Shown here: one piece after another, positions 18,213 to 25,606 of the stretch | How the letters are laid out: each line of letters begins with the position of its first letter | Numbering within the stretch: the stretch's first letter is position 1 | Source: Paenibacillus sp. KS-LC4 | Lineage (GTDB): Bacteria > Bacillota > Bacilli > Paenibacillales > Paenibacillaceae | DNA: 64,000 bases | Reading direction: 5' to 3' | Assembly (NCBI RefSeq): GCF_036894955.1 | Contig: NZ_CP145905.1 | Span: 1,619,501 to 1,683,500 of the forward strand | Position numbers and translations under genes: made by a program | The notes under the pieces: model-generated | Databases searched by the model: none | The model's input: the letters and a program-made list of their open reading frames with translations, nothing else | What the model was told of the DNA's origin: nothing

Positions 18213-18977
18213 ATGGCTGATACGACTACTGCTACAAAAACCGTCAAGTTCATTATCACTCGTCAGGATGGCCCGGATTCTGCGCCTTACAAAGAGGAAT
18301 TTGAAATTCCGTATCGCCCGAATATGAACGTTATTAGCGGACTAATGGAAATTCAGCGTAATCCGACGATGGCAGATGGCGGCAATACAGCTCCAGTATG
18401 CTGGGAATCCAACTGTCTGGAAGAAGTTTGCGGCGCCTGCTCCATGGTTATTAACGGCAAGCCGCGCCAAGCGTGCAGCGCACTGATCGACCAATTGGAG
18501 CAGCCTGTACGTCTGGAGCCCATGCGTACGTTCCCGGTTGTGCGTGACCTTGTTATCAATCGTGAGCGCATGTTTAACGCCCTCAAACGCGTTAAGGCAT
18601 GGATTCCGATTGATGGCACTTATGATCTCGGTCCTGGCCCGCGCCTGGCAGAATCGAAGCGTCAATGGGCTTACGAGCTTTCCAAGTGCATGACGTGCGG
18701 CGTATGTCTGGAATCTTGCCCGAACGTCAATGATCGCAATAGCTTTGTTGGTCCTGCGGCCATTTCTCAGGTTCGCTTGTTCAACGTTCACCCTACGGGA
18801 GAAATGAACAAGGAAGAGCGTCTGGAAGCCTTGATGGAGGATGGCGGCATTGAGGGCTGCGGCAACTCGCAAAACTGTGTTCGCTCTTGTCCGAAGGGCA
18901 TTCCGCTTACGACGTCGATTGCGGCAATCAACAAAGATACAACGAAGCATCTGTTCAAAAAATGGCTTGGATTTTAA
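18213..18977 (+). CDS. sdhB: Succinate dehydrogenase iron-sulfur subunit
   Basis: Electron-transfer subunit, 254 aa. The [2Fe-2S] cluster ligands are in CWESNCLEEVCGACSMVING with the fourth Cys in KPRQAC; the two further clusters are bound by CMTCGVCLESCPN and CGNSQNCVRSCPKGIPL. It passes electrons from FAD to SdhC. AAGGAG ribosome site inside the end of sdhA. A terminator follows eight nt after the stop. Confidence 0.97.
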   Translation: MADTTTATKTVKFIITRQDGPDSAPYKEEFEIPYRPNMNVISGLMEIQRNPTMADGGNTAPVCWESNCLEEVCGACSMVINGKPRQACSALIDQLEQPVRLEPMRTFPVVRDLVINRERMFNALKRVKAWIPIDGTYDLGPGPRLAESKRQWAYELSKCMTCGVCLESCPNVNDRNSFVGPAAISQVRLFNVHPTGEMNKEERLEALMEDGGIEGCGNSQNCVRSCPKGIPLTTSIAAINKDTTKHLFKKWLGF

Positions 18978-18984
18978 ATATAAG

Positions 18985-19016
18985 GTCTTCCACCTGAGCG
19001 GTGGAAGGCTTTTTTT
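18985..19016 (+). terminator. Intrinsic terminator of sdhCAB
   Basis: CTTCCACC and GGTGGAAG stem with loop TGAGC, followed by CTTTTTTT. Confidence 0.85.
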
Positions 19017-19203
19017 ATACTGTAATAATGAGAATCAGTATCAATAATAAAAGAGATTATGGCGCTTGTCAATGATCAGCCGTGAATAAGACATTAATGC
19101 CTAGTAACAAAATAGCATAAGCAAGCTTATATTTAAAATGATGTTGATCACATAACGAAAAAATGCATCCTGATAATAGGGAGAAAATTGTAATGTTTTA
19201 TAT

Positions 19204-19233
19204 TTGCTCAATTTAACCTGTATATGTTATAAT
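19204..19233 (+). promoter_or_regulatory. Promoter with extended -10 for the ORF at 19268
   Basis: TTGCTC (19204-19209), an 18-nt spacer and TGTTATAAT (TATAAT at 19228-19233, TG at 19225). The surrounding region 19020-19800 is AT-rich. Nothing else was found in the gap from 19017. Confidence 0.6.
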
Positions 19234-19267
19234 TTATTTTATCGGAAAATTTTATTGAGGGGAAGTT

Positions 19268-19735
19268 GTTAGAATTAGAAATAAATTCATCTATATTGTT
19301 ATTTCATTATTTATTTTTGTTATAATTGTATTTACTTTTTGTTTTTGGTTTAATAAAAACACATCTTCCAAAGTAGGAGATGAGCCCACTGGAATTACTC
19401 CTTTTGAAAACCAAACCAGTACACTAAATTGGGATTTATTAAATAATACTATTGCAGACCCGGTTAACTCATGGACAGTACAGATTGGATATCCACATAT
19501 TAATTTGCATGTGGAAAACACGGGAGGAAAGTCTTTTAGAGTTGAGGTAAGGCATAATACTAAGGGAACAGTTATCTTTAATCAAACCATTGCAGCAAAT
19601 GGTGAACGAGTGAATTTTATAAATAATGATAATAATCCACTTGTTCCTTCAGGTACTTACACAGTGACTATTTACGGAGGAGCAGGTGCTCCAAAAGGAA
19701 CGGTTATACTTAAAGCTTCTGCCACTCCTTGGTAA
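19268..19735 (+). CDS. Membrane-anchored hypothetical protein, no canonical start codon
   Basis: The frame is open from 19259 (an in-frame TGA lies at 19256) to TAA at 19735 and looks coding. Read from GTT at 19268 it gives RIRNKFIYIVISLFIFVI, then a further hydrophobic stretch (one membrane helix, about residues 6-28), followed by an extracytoplasmic domain of about 125 residues that ends in a beta-sandwich-like pattern (VEVRHNTKGTVIFNQTIAA, SGTYTVTIYGGAG). GAGGGG at 19257 is placed for a start at 19268-19274, but the codons there are GTT and ATT; the first ATG/GTG/TTG in frame is TTG at 19505, inside the domain. It may use a rare start, or the start codon was lost by mutation. No family recognised. 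Confidence 0.55.
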   Translation, partial: VRIRNKFIYIVISLFIFVIIVFTFCFWFNKNTSSKVGDEPTGITPFENQTSTLNWDLLNNTIADPVNSWTVQIGYPHINLHVENTGGKSFRVEVRHNTKGTVIFNQTIAANGERVNFINNDNNPLVPSGTYTVTIYGGAGAPKGTVILKASATPW

Positions 19736-19825
19736 GCGTTATAATCTTGCATTGGAGCTGTTCCAAAAGTCATAAATAATAACTGAGATTCAAATTGGAA
19801 AGGATTCCAACTTTATTATTTATAT

Positions 19826-19873
19826 AAAGCCAGCAAAAAAGAACCGCTCTCACGGTTCTTTTTTGCTGGCTTT
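19826..19873. terminator. Bidirectional intrinsic terminator
   Basis: A 21-bp perfect stem (arms 19826-19846 and 19853-19873) with loop CTCTCA; the arm itself supplies the A-run and T-run. It separates the ORF at 19268 from the convergent HxlR gene. Confidence 0.9.
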
Positions 19874-19909
19874 ATGCATTTCCTACTAATAGCTCTTAAA
19901 GCTGGCTTG

Positions 19910-20227
19910 TTACAGCCACTCTTCGCCCCACTTTTGAATCGATTGAATGACAGGCTGTAAATGATGGCCCTTGTCACTTAATTCGTATTCAATGCGAACA
20001 GGCATTTCTGGATATACCGTTCGTTTAATAATGGAAAGCTGCTCAAGCTCCTTCATCCGGTCCGTAAGCATCTTGTCGCTCATATCCGGAATTTGCTCCT
20101 TGATCTCCTTGAACCTCTTTGGTCCAGCTAGTAGCACCCGAATGATGAGACCGGTCCATTTCTTGCCTAAAATTTCGGCCGCTGCTTCATACTTTGGGCA
20201 CATTGTTGAATAATCCAACCTGATCAC
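19910..20227 (-). CDS. HxlR family redox/quinone-type regulator (YodB/CatR-like)
   Basis: Protein of 105 aa, a winged helix of the HxlR family: LGKKWTGLIIRVLLAGPKRF, then EIKEQIPDMSDKMLTDRMKE. The N-terminus has TMCPKYEAA, placing Cys10 at the position of the redox cysteine of B. subtilis YodB and CatR, which sense quinones and diamide. The divergent DoxX gene and two copies of TACTTT-N3-AAAGT(A/T) in between (one over its own promoter) support autorepression and control of doxX. Naming it catR or yodB would go beyond the evidence. Confidence 0.88.
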   Translation of the reverse strand: MIRLDYSTMCPKYEAAAEILGKKWTGLIIRVLLAGPKRFKEIKEQIPDMSDKMLTDRMKELEQLSIIKRTVYPEMPVRIEYELSDKGHHLQPVIQSIQKWGEEWL

Positions 20228-20245
20228 CCCGTTTCTTCTTAACCT

Positions 20246-20274
20246 ATTATAACATATCTACTTTGGAAAAGTAA
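20246..20274 (-). promoter_or_regulatory. Promoter of the HxlR gene
   Basis: On the minus strand, extended -10 TGTTATAAT (TATAAT at 20246-20251) with a poor -35 TTACTT (20269-20274). It is covered by the operator at 20259-20273. Confidence 0.55.
20259..20273. promoter_or_regulatory. HxlR operator 1 (TACTTT-N3-AAAGTA)
   Basis: Perfect 6-bp inverted repeat with a 3-nt centre (GGA), inside the HxlR promoter. Confidence 0.65.
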
Positions 20275-20319
20275 GTGCATATAAGCACCATATTGCCATA
20301 AAACTTTATTTTAAATATA

Positions 20320-20334
20320 TACTTTACAAAAGTT
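20320..20334. promoter_or_regulatory. HxlR operator 2 (TACTTT-N3-AAAGTT)
   Basis: Same architecture as operator 1 with one changed base, centred 61 bp away (nearly six helical turns). It overlaps the -35 of the doxX promoter. Confidence 0.65.
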
Positions 20335-20351
20335 AGTTTATATATTAAGAT
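20323..20351 (+). promoter_or_regulatory. Promoter of the DoxX gene
   Basis: TTTACA (20323-20328), a 17-nt spacer and TAAGAT (20346-20351). Confidence 0.55.
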
Positions 20352-20421
20352 GGGTTTATGAAACGCAGTGAGCAAGTATTGCAGCTGCGAAAACAAACAA
20401 AAGACGAAGGGTGAGGTTAAC

Positions 20422-20820
20422 ATGTTAGACACAGGATTATTGATTATTCGGGTAGTATTGGGTTTGTTGATGGTGGGTCATGGAGCGCAGAAGCTGTTTG
20501 GCTGGTTCGGTGGATACGGATTGAAGGGCACGGGCGGCTGGCTGGATTCAATTGGTGTTAAACCGGGTGTGCTGATGGCACTTGCAGCAGGACTAAGCGA
20601 AGCGGTAGGCGGCTTGCTGTTTGCGGCAGGCTTATGGACATGGCTTGGCGCGGTGCTGTTAATCATCCCGATGATTATGGCGATCGCTAAAGTGCATGGT
20701 GCTAATGGGCTGTGGTCAACACAGAATGGCTACGAATATAATCTGGTGCTGATTGCTGTATTTGTCGGTGTTGCTTTAACTGGTGCTGGAGAATGGTCCA
20801 TCGACGCCTTGCTTAAATAA
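20422..20820 (+). CDS. DoxX family membrane protein (CatD-like)
   Basis: A 132-aa protein with four hydrophobic segments and the DoxX pattern GLLMVGHGAQKLFGWFGGYG, GLSEAVGGLLFAAGL. In B. subtilis the DoxX protein CatD is encoded with a catechol dioxygenase and controlled by YodB and CatR, which matches the divergent HxlR regulator and twin operators here. No dioxygenase gene accompanies it in this window. The ATG at 20422 follows GGGTGAGG; a longer frame from 20368 has no ribosome site. It probably takes part in quinone or thiol-stress resistance, by inference. Confidence 0.88.
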   Translation: MLDTGLLIIRVVLGLLMVGHGAQKLFGWFGGYGLKGTGGWLDSIGVKPGVLMALAAGLSEAVGGLLFAAGLWTWLGAVLLIIPMIMAIAKVHGANGLWSTQNGYEYNLVLIAVFVGVALTGAGEWSIDALLK

Positions 20821-20862
20821 GAGGAAAATCAGCTTCGTATTAAAAAAGCCTGCTGCCAGTCG

Positions 20863-21726
20863 CTATAAGCGAATGACAACAAGCCCAATCATCATGCATG
20901 CGAATGCCGCCCACTGGGCGGCATTTAGCTTTTCCTTGTAAATTAAAATAGCCCCTGCTGCTACCACGAGACTGTTCGTCGCGAAGATTGGCGCAGCTAG
21001 GTTAGCTGGACCTGTCGCCAGTGCAGTTGCATAAAGCTGGAGGCCAGCGTAGGAGAAAAGGCCGGCAAGCAGTCCGTATAGCAAGCCTGTTCGGTAGGCG
21101 GGTTTGCTATACGGACTGCTTTTTTCTTGGGTTCGCAAAGCGAACCAGAGATAGGGGAGCAAATAGCCAACGAATAAAATCGGTGCGCTGGAAAATCCCC
21201 ATTCCTCTGTTACCTTCAGTCCGCCATTGCGGAAGGTGAAAAACAACACCGCCGCGCCAACGTAGAAAAACCACTGCTTCTGGGCAGGGACGGCTTGTAC
21301 TTGTTTTCTATAAGATATAAGCACAACCGCTAGGAGCAGTAGCAAAATGCCGCAAGCCTGCATAAGGTGAAGCGGCTCCTTATAAACAAGTGTGCCTAAT
21401 GCAACGACAAGCACGATGTTCATATTCGTCAGTGGAGAGGTCAGGCTTGCCGGACCATAGTCCAGCGCCTTCATAAACACCGCGTTGCCTATGGCAGAGC
21501 CTATCCCAATGATCGCTCCAGCAACCCAGACCCGGTAATCGGCTAACGAAACAAGCGAGCCCTCGAACGCGGCATGAATCCCAAATCCGACCGAGCCTGA
21601 GGCGTAAAGACCAAGCAGCAGCGCGGAGGTCGTGCCGCCGCCCATCTGGCTTCTTTTCATCCACCAGCCCGCTAATCCGAATAAAAAGGCGCTAGAGATG
21701 GCAATTGTTAACCACATTAAGTTCAA
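20863..21726 (-). CDS. EamA/DMT superfamily transporter
   Basis: Integral membrane protein of 287 aa with ten predicted helices in two EamA halves. Typical strings are ALDYGPASLTSPLTNMNIVL at the end of the first half, and ATGPANLAAPIFATNSLVVA with AGAILIYKEKLNAAQWAAFA in the second. The substrate is unknown. It is transcribed leftward; a 23-bp perfect inverted repeat lies 24 bp ahead of its start. Confidence 0.88.
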   Translation of the reverse strand: MNLMWLTIAISSAFLFGLAGWWMKRSQMGGGTTSALLLGLYASGSVGFGIHAAFEGSLVSLADYRVWVAGAIIGIGSAIGNAVFMKALDYGPASLTSPLTNMNIVLVVALGTLVYKEPLHLMQACGILLLLLAVVLISYRKQVQAVPAQKQWFFYVGAAVLFFTFRNGGLKVTEEWGFSSAPILFVGYLLPYLWFALRTQEKSSPYSKPAYRTGLLYGLLAGLFSYAGLQLYATALATGPANLAAPIFATNSLVVAAGAILIYKEKLNAAQWAAFACMMIGLVVIRL

Positions 21727-21749
21727 CTCCCAAAATATTTACCGTAATG

Positions 21750-21772
21750 TTTCATTTGTTACACAAATGAAA
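21750..21772. promoter_or_regulatory. Perfect inverted repeat upstream of the EamA gene
   Basis: TTTCATTTGT-TAC-ACAAATGAAA, 10-bp perfect arms, 24 bp before the EamA start. Likely an operator; no regulator gene is adjacent except the LysR at 22835. Confidence 0.6.
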
Positions 21773-21845
21773 TGATTCTGTTATACCCCTATTACAATAC
21801 TAGGTTATTATAATAAACAAGACCCCCTTTTAATATATCGAATCC

Positions 21846-21877
21846 GGACCTGCGCTCGGCGCAGGTCCACTTTTTTT
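21846..21877 (+). terminator. Orphan rightward intrinsic terminator
   Basis: GGACCTGCGC-TCG-GCGCAGGTCC followed by AC and seven T. No plus-strand gene precedes it: the region 21727-21845 lies ahead of the leftward EamA gene and contains no convincing ORF. It may end an unannotated short RNA. Confidence 0.75.
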
Positions 21878-21925
21878 AATTAGATGTTTCATGCTGGCTT
21901 GCTGCTTGCACGATCCACACGCAAA

Positions 21926-21959
21926 GATGCTGCTCTGCTGATAACAGCAAAACAGCATC
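21926..21959 (-). terminator. Hairpin downstream of the histidinol-phosphatase gene
   Basis: A 15-bp stem on the minus strand (GATGCTGTTTTGCTG with CAGCAGAGCAGCATC, two G-T pairs) and a 4-nt loop, followed only by TTT. Likely terminator of hisJ, about 30 nt after its stop. Confidence 0.5.
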
Positions 21960-21987
21960 ATTTCAAGAGGTTCATTAAGCAAAAGGC

Positions 21988-22797
21988 CTACAGCGGCACG
22001 ATAATCTGCTTGCGCTGGCGGTAGAAGACCCATTTTTTAAAGCCAATTTCCTTGAGGCGTTTGCTGACGCGATCCCAATCGTCGCCGACCCTTGCTGGAA
22101 CATGGGCATCGGAGCCGAAGGTCACTGTGACGCCGAAATGATTGGCACGCTCTAAAATGTCATCGGATGGATACCAGCCGCCTACATATTTTGTACTGCC
22201 GGAAGTATTAATTTCAATCGACACGTCGTTTTCCGCAATAATGCGAAGCGTATCATCAATTTCGGCATCGGCTTTAATGTCGGAGAAGGCAGGGTAATAG
22301 CCCTTCATTGCATCAATATGCCCCAGCACGTCAAACATGCCGCTGCGGGCCGATTGGCTAATCAGATCATAATAACGGCGCTTATCTTCGATTTGCTGCT
22401 TCTCGCTTAAGCCTTTCCAGCGGTTGCGATTAAAAATGCTTACTCCGCTTACCTGATGGACAGAGCCGATAATGTAGTCGAACGGTACGCCTTCGTAGGC
22501 GTCGCGATAAGCGGGAAGACGTTCAGGGAAAAAATCTGATTCCATACCGAGCAGCACTTCAATACGGCCCTCATATTTTGCTTTAAGCTCAAGGACTTCC
22601 TTTATGTAGTTGTCAAATTCGGATTGCGCCATAGCGATGCCAGGAAAAGGGCGATCGTCCTTATGGCCGAAATAAGGCGAATGATCAGAAATGCCGATGG
22701 CCTGCAAACCTGCGTCGAGTGCGGCAGTAATATAGTCTTCAATCGTTCCGTCGGCGTGGCCGCAACGTTCGTGATGGGTGTGCAGATCAAATTTCAT
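21988..22797 (-). CDS. hisJ: Histidinol-phosphatase, PHP type
   Basis: A 269-aa PHP-domain phosphoesterase. The first metal motif is FDLHTHHERCGHADGT at residues 3-18, followed by GISDHSPY, EVLLGMESDFFPE, IGSVHQV, DVLGHIDAM, SIEINTSG and a final GSDAHVP, the usual set of metal ligands. HisJ removes phosphate from histidinol phosphate in histidine synthesis; other PHP phosphatases look similar, so the pathway role is inferred. GGAGGAAA precedes the ATG. No other his gene is nearby. Confidence 0.85.
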   Translation of the reverse strand: MKFDLHTHHERCGHADGTIEDYITAALDAGLQAIGISDHSPYFGHKDDRPFPGIAMAQSEFDNYIKEVLELKAKYEGRIEVLLGMESDFFPERLPAYRDAYEGVPFDYIIGSVHQVSGVSIFNRNRWKGLSEKQQIEDKRRYYDLISQSARSGMFDVLGHIDAMKGYYPAFSDIKADAEIDDTLRIIAENDVSIEINTSGSTKYVGGWYPSDDILERANHFGVTVTFGSDAHVPARVGDDWDRVSKRLKEIGFKKWVFYRQRKQIIVPL

Positions 22798-22834
22798 AGC
22801 TGTTTCCTCCTTGAGTTGAAAATGCGCTGACAGC

Positions 22835-23737
22835 TTATTCGCTGCTTATGAATTGATGCTCCGGCATGCCCTTGAGATCGCTTAAAAACTGCTGCATTGC
22901 CGTGTTTAAATATCTGCCGGACTTGTAGACGACGCCGACTGGATGGCTAATTTCAAGCTCATTTACTTTAATCATCTTGAGCGAGCCCCGCCGCAGCTCT
23001 TCAGCAATGGATAGCTTGGAGACGACAGCGGCGCCGAGATTAATTTCAACCATGCGCTTCACCTCTTCGCTGCTCGATAGCTCCATCATAATGTTCGGCT
23101 GAATGTTGTACTGACGAAAAATTTTGTCAACGAAGCGCCGTCCCAGTGTGTCGGGTGCCAGCATAATCATAGGGATGTCCTTGAGCGCTTCTACGGTAGT
23201 ATGCTTCAAATCGCTCAGCGGATGCTCCGGGGATACAACAAGCTCAAACGTATCGTAATAAAGAGTGGATGAGTGCAAATTTGGATTTTTTTCAAATAAG
23301 TAAGAAATACCGATGTCGATGCTGCCATTTTCCACACTGGCGGTCACCTGCGAGGACGGCATCGTATGAATCGTTGTTTTAATGAGCGGAAACTGGTCTT
23401 GAAAGTAAGATAATACCCGCGGCAAAATCTGAATCGCAATCGAAGAGGTCGTTCCAAGTAAAATGTGACCTTGAGGCGTCGTATTGAGGTCTGAAAGCTT
23501 AGCCTTAAGCTCCTCGACAATAAGCAAAATTTTCTCGGCATGCTCTAGAAAAACTTGTCCATGGTCGGTAAGGGTCACAGGCTGATTGCGGTCAATCAGA
23601 ACCGTCTTGAATTCCTCTTCAAGCGTCTTGATTTGTGCGGATACGGCAGGCTGAGTTAAATTAAGCAACTCACCCGCCTTGCGGAAGCTCATCGTTTTGG
23701 AAATGGTGAGGAGTGTTTCAAGTTGGCTAATATTCAC
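22835..23737 (-). CDS. LysR family transcriptional regulator
   Basis: Protein of 300 aa with helix-turn-helix at residues 2-60 (MSFRKAGELLNLTQPAVSAQ, IKTLEEEF) and a LysR effector domain from about 90 (GHILLGTTSSIAIQILPRVL). The overall pattern is close to the CysL/YwfK or CbbR-like group, but I cannot assign a target. It is divergent from the MFS gene at 23903, with inverted repeats in between. The gene starts with GGGGGA seven nt upstream of the ATG. Confidence 0.88.
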   Translation of the reverse strand: MNISQLETLLTISKTMSFRKAGELLNLTQPAVSAQIKTLEEEFKTVLIDRNQPVTLTDHGQVFLEHAEKILLIVEELKAKLSDLNTTPQGHILLGTTSSIAIQILPRVLSYFQDQFPLIKTTIHTMPSSQVTASVENGSIDIGISYLFEKNPNLHSSTLYYDTFELVVSPEHPLSDLKHTTVEALKDIPMIMLAPDTLGRRFVDKIFRQYNIQPNIMMELSSSEEVKRMVEINLGAAVVSKLSIAEELRRGSLKMIKVNELEISHPVGVVYKSGRYLNTAMQQFLSDLKGMPEHQFISSE

Positions 23738-23761
23738 TACAATCCCCCTCCAAATTTAGTG

Positions 23762-23777
23762 AAGCGATAACACGCTT
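23762..23777. promoter_or_regulatory. Inverted repeat AAGCG-N6-CGCTT
   Basis: Perfect 5-bp arms 25 bp upstream of the LysR start; the spacing (T-N11-A style, 16 bp) suits LysR binding. Confidence 0.4.
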
Positions 23778-23822
23778 ATAAAAATCGGCTTGCAGGCGCA
23801 AATGCCTTTCATTGTGATAGCG

Positions 23823-23843
23823 TTGCTTACTATTATAAAGCAA
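23823..23843. promoter_or_regulatory. Inverted repeat TTGCTT-N9-AAGCAA
   Basis: Perfect 6-bp arms, 60 bp ahead of the MFS start. Possible operator for the divergent pair. Confidence 0.4.
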
Positions 23844-23902
23844 ATCCGGCGAGACGGCAAAAAGCAGGAGAAGCTTTATGTATTATTCATAGAGGATATA
23901 GA

Positions 23903-25240
23903 GTGGCGTTGTCGAAGAGTGTTGGACGAAGGTACGTATATGAGGAGGCGTTACAACTGGACAGGAAAGCAATAAGAGGCTGGCTGATGTACGACTGGGC
24001 CAATTCGGCATTTGCGGCAACGATGATGGCGACCGTCATGCCCATCTTTTATTCAGGTGTGGCAGCGTCTAATTTATCAGGAACGAAGGCGGAAGCCTAC
24101 TGGGGATACACCCAAAGCATTGCGATGCTGTTCGTTGCGGTGCTGTCGCCGATTTTGGGAGCGGTAGCCGATTATATGGGCTCCAAAATCAAATTTCTGA
24201 CGGTTTTTATGCTAATGGGAGCCGCCTCTAGTGCCGCGATGGCGTTTGTTGGCGAAGGGGACTGGCTGCTGGCTTCAATCCTGCTAATTATAGGAACGAT
24301 GGGCTTTGCTGGAGGCAATACCTTTTATGATGCGCTGCTGGTGGATGGCGTGCCGATGGAGCGCAGGGATGTCGTGAGTGCGCAAGGCTATGCATATGGC
24401 TATATTGGCGGAGGCTTGCTGCTGCTCGTTAATATTTTGATGATTCAAAATTTCGAGCTATTCGGTTTTCCTAATAAAACCTTTGCGACCCAAATGGTAT
24501 TTGTAACGGTAGGCATTTGGTGGTTTGTATTCTCGCTGCCGCTGCTTCGTTCGGTGAAGGAGCCTGTGAAAAAGGGTAAGGTCGGTTTTGGCACCGCCCT
24601 TGGCAAAGGCTTCACAAGGCTGCGCGGCACGCTGCAAACGGTTAAGCGATATCCGGAGCTGCTGAAATATATGGCTTCGTTTTTATTTTTCAACGATGGC
24701 ATTAATACGGTTGTTGTGATGGCAACCATCTATGGTCAGGGAATCGGCATTAATACGGATGATATGATTAAGGCGCTGCTTATTACGCAATTTGTCGGAT
24801 TTCCATGTACGATTGTATTCGGCAGACTTGCAGCGCGTTTTGGTTCGAAAAGGCTGTTATATGTGTCGTTATGGTTTTATGTCGTTATTGTCATTTTAGG
24901 ATATTTTATGACGTCATCGCTGCATTTTTATTTGTTGGCGATTATGGTTGGCGTCGTGCAGGGAGGCAGTCAGGCGATTTCGCGCTCGATTTATTCGGGC
25001 ATGGTGCCGCCGTCCAGATCGGGTGAGTTTTTTGGCTTTCTCTCGCTGTCCAGCAAGTTTTCATCTGTTGTAGGACCGCTGCTGTTCTCGGTAGTTGCCA
25101 CAGTTACAGGCTCTACCCGTATCGCTATCCTCTCGCTTATAGCGTTATTCATTATCGGCATTGTGCTGCTGATGTTCGTCAATTTGACGAAGGGCAGAGC
25201 AGAGGCGCTGGCCGGGGATGAGGGAGTAATTAATGCTTGA
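23903..25240 (+). CDS. MFS transporter, UMF1 (Atg22-like) family
   Basis: Twelve-helix major facilitator of up to 445 aa. The head motif WLMYDWANSAFAATMMATVM is diagnostic for the UMF1/Atg22-like family, and GGSQAISRSIYSGMVPPSRSG sits in the second half. The annotated start is GTG at 23903 (AGAGG seven nt upstream); a second ribosome-like GAGGAGG lies at 23941 ahead of CTG, so the true start may be about 18 codons later. The substrate is unknown; yeast Atg22 exports amino acids. Divergent from the LysR gene. Confidence 0.88.
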   Translation: MALSKSVGRRYVYEEALQLDRKAIRGWLMYDWANSAFAATMMATVMPIFYSGVAASNLSGTKAEAYWGYTQSIAMLFVAVLSPILGAVADYMGSKIKFLTVFMLMGAASSAAMAFVGEGDWLLASILLIIGTMGFAGGNTFYDALLVDGVPMERRDVVSAQGYAYGYIGGGLLLLVNILMIQNFELFGFPNKTFATQMVFVTVGIWWFVFSLPLLRSVKEPVKKGKVGFGTALGKGFTRLRGTLQTVKRYPELLKYMASFLFFNDGINTVVVMATIYGQGIGINTDDMIKALLITQFVGFPCTIVFGRLAARFGSKRLLYVSLWFYVVIVILGYFMTSSLHFYLLAIMVGVVQGGSQAISRSIYSGMVPPSRSGEFFGFLSLSSKFSSVVGPLLFSVVATVTGSTRIAILSLIALFIIGIVLLMFVNLTKGRAEALAGDEGVINA

Positions 25241-25247
25241 ACATATG

Positions 25248-25297
25248 AAGCCCGGCGCCATTCCAAAGATGGGGACTGGCCGCCGGGCTTTGCGTTT
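25248..25297 (+). terminator. Intrinsic terminator after the MFS gene
   Basis: AAGCCCGGCG (25248-25257) pairs with CGCCGGGCTT (25281-25290), followed by TGCGTTTTA. Confidence 0.75.
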
Positions 25298-25385
25298 TAT
25301 TAAGGTTGACCATGAGCTTAAAAAAGCGAATGTACTCCATAAATCATCGGCACAAAAGCAAATAAAAGCATCTAAGCCGTAAAAA

Positions 25386-25564
25386 AGTAGAAGCCTGATG
25401 GAAAAGGCGAGCGGAGTAAAAGGTTTGAGATGGAGGAGCGCAGCGTTCGCCTTTGCATCTTCATTTTTACCGAAGCGCGGTATCAATCAGAAAAATGCAG
25501 AGGCAACAGCGACCGGAATCCAAACCTTTTACGCAGCGACGAATCTTTTCTATCAGGCTTCTAC
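25386..25564. repeat. 179-nt long imperfect hairpin element
   Basis: The outer arms at 25386-25405 and 25545-25564 pair over 20 positions with one G-T wobble. A second perfect 12-bp block GTAAAAGGTTTG (25415-25426) pairs with 25521-25532. An inner block (near 25443-25458 and 25492-25507) pairs imperfectly (about 12 of 16), and the tip is TACCG-AAGCG-CGGTA. The whole element folds back on itself like a MITE or large palindromic repeat. The short open frames in it are not gene-like. The rest of 25298-25606 holds nothing recognisable. Confidence 0.7.
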
Positions 25565-25606
25565 GAGGCGGTCTTAATGATTTTCATTTGAGGTTGTGCC
25601 CTACGG

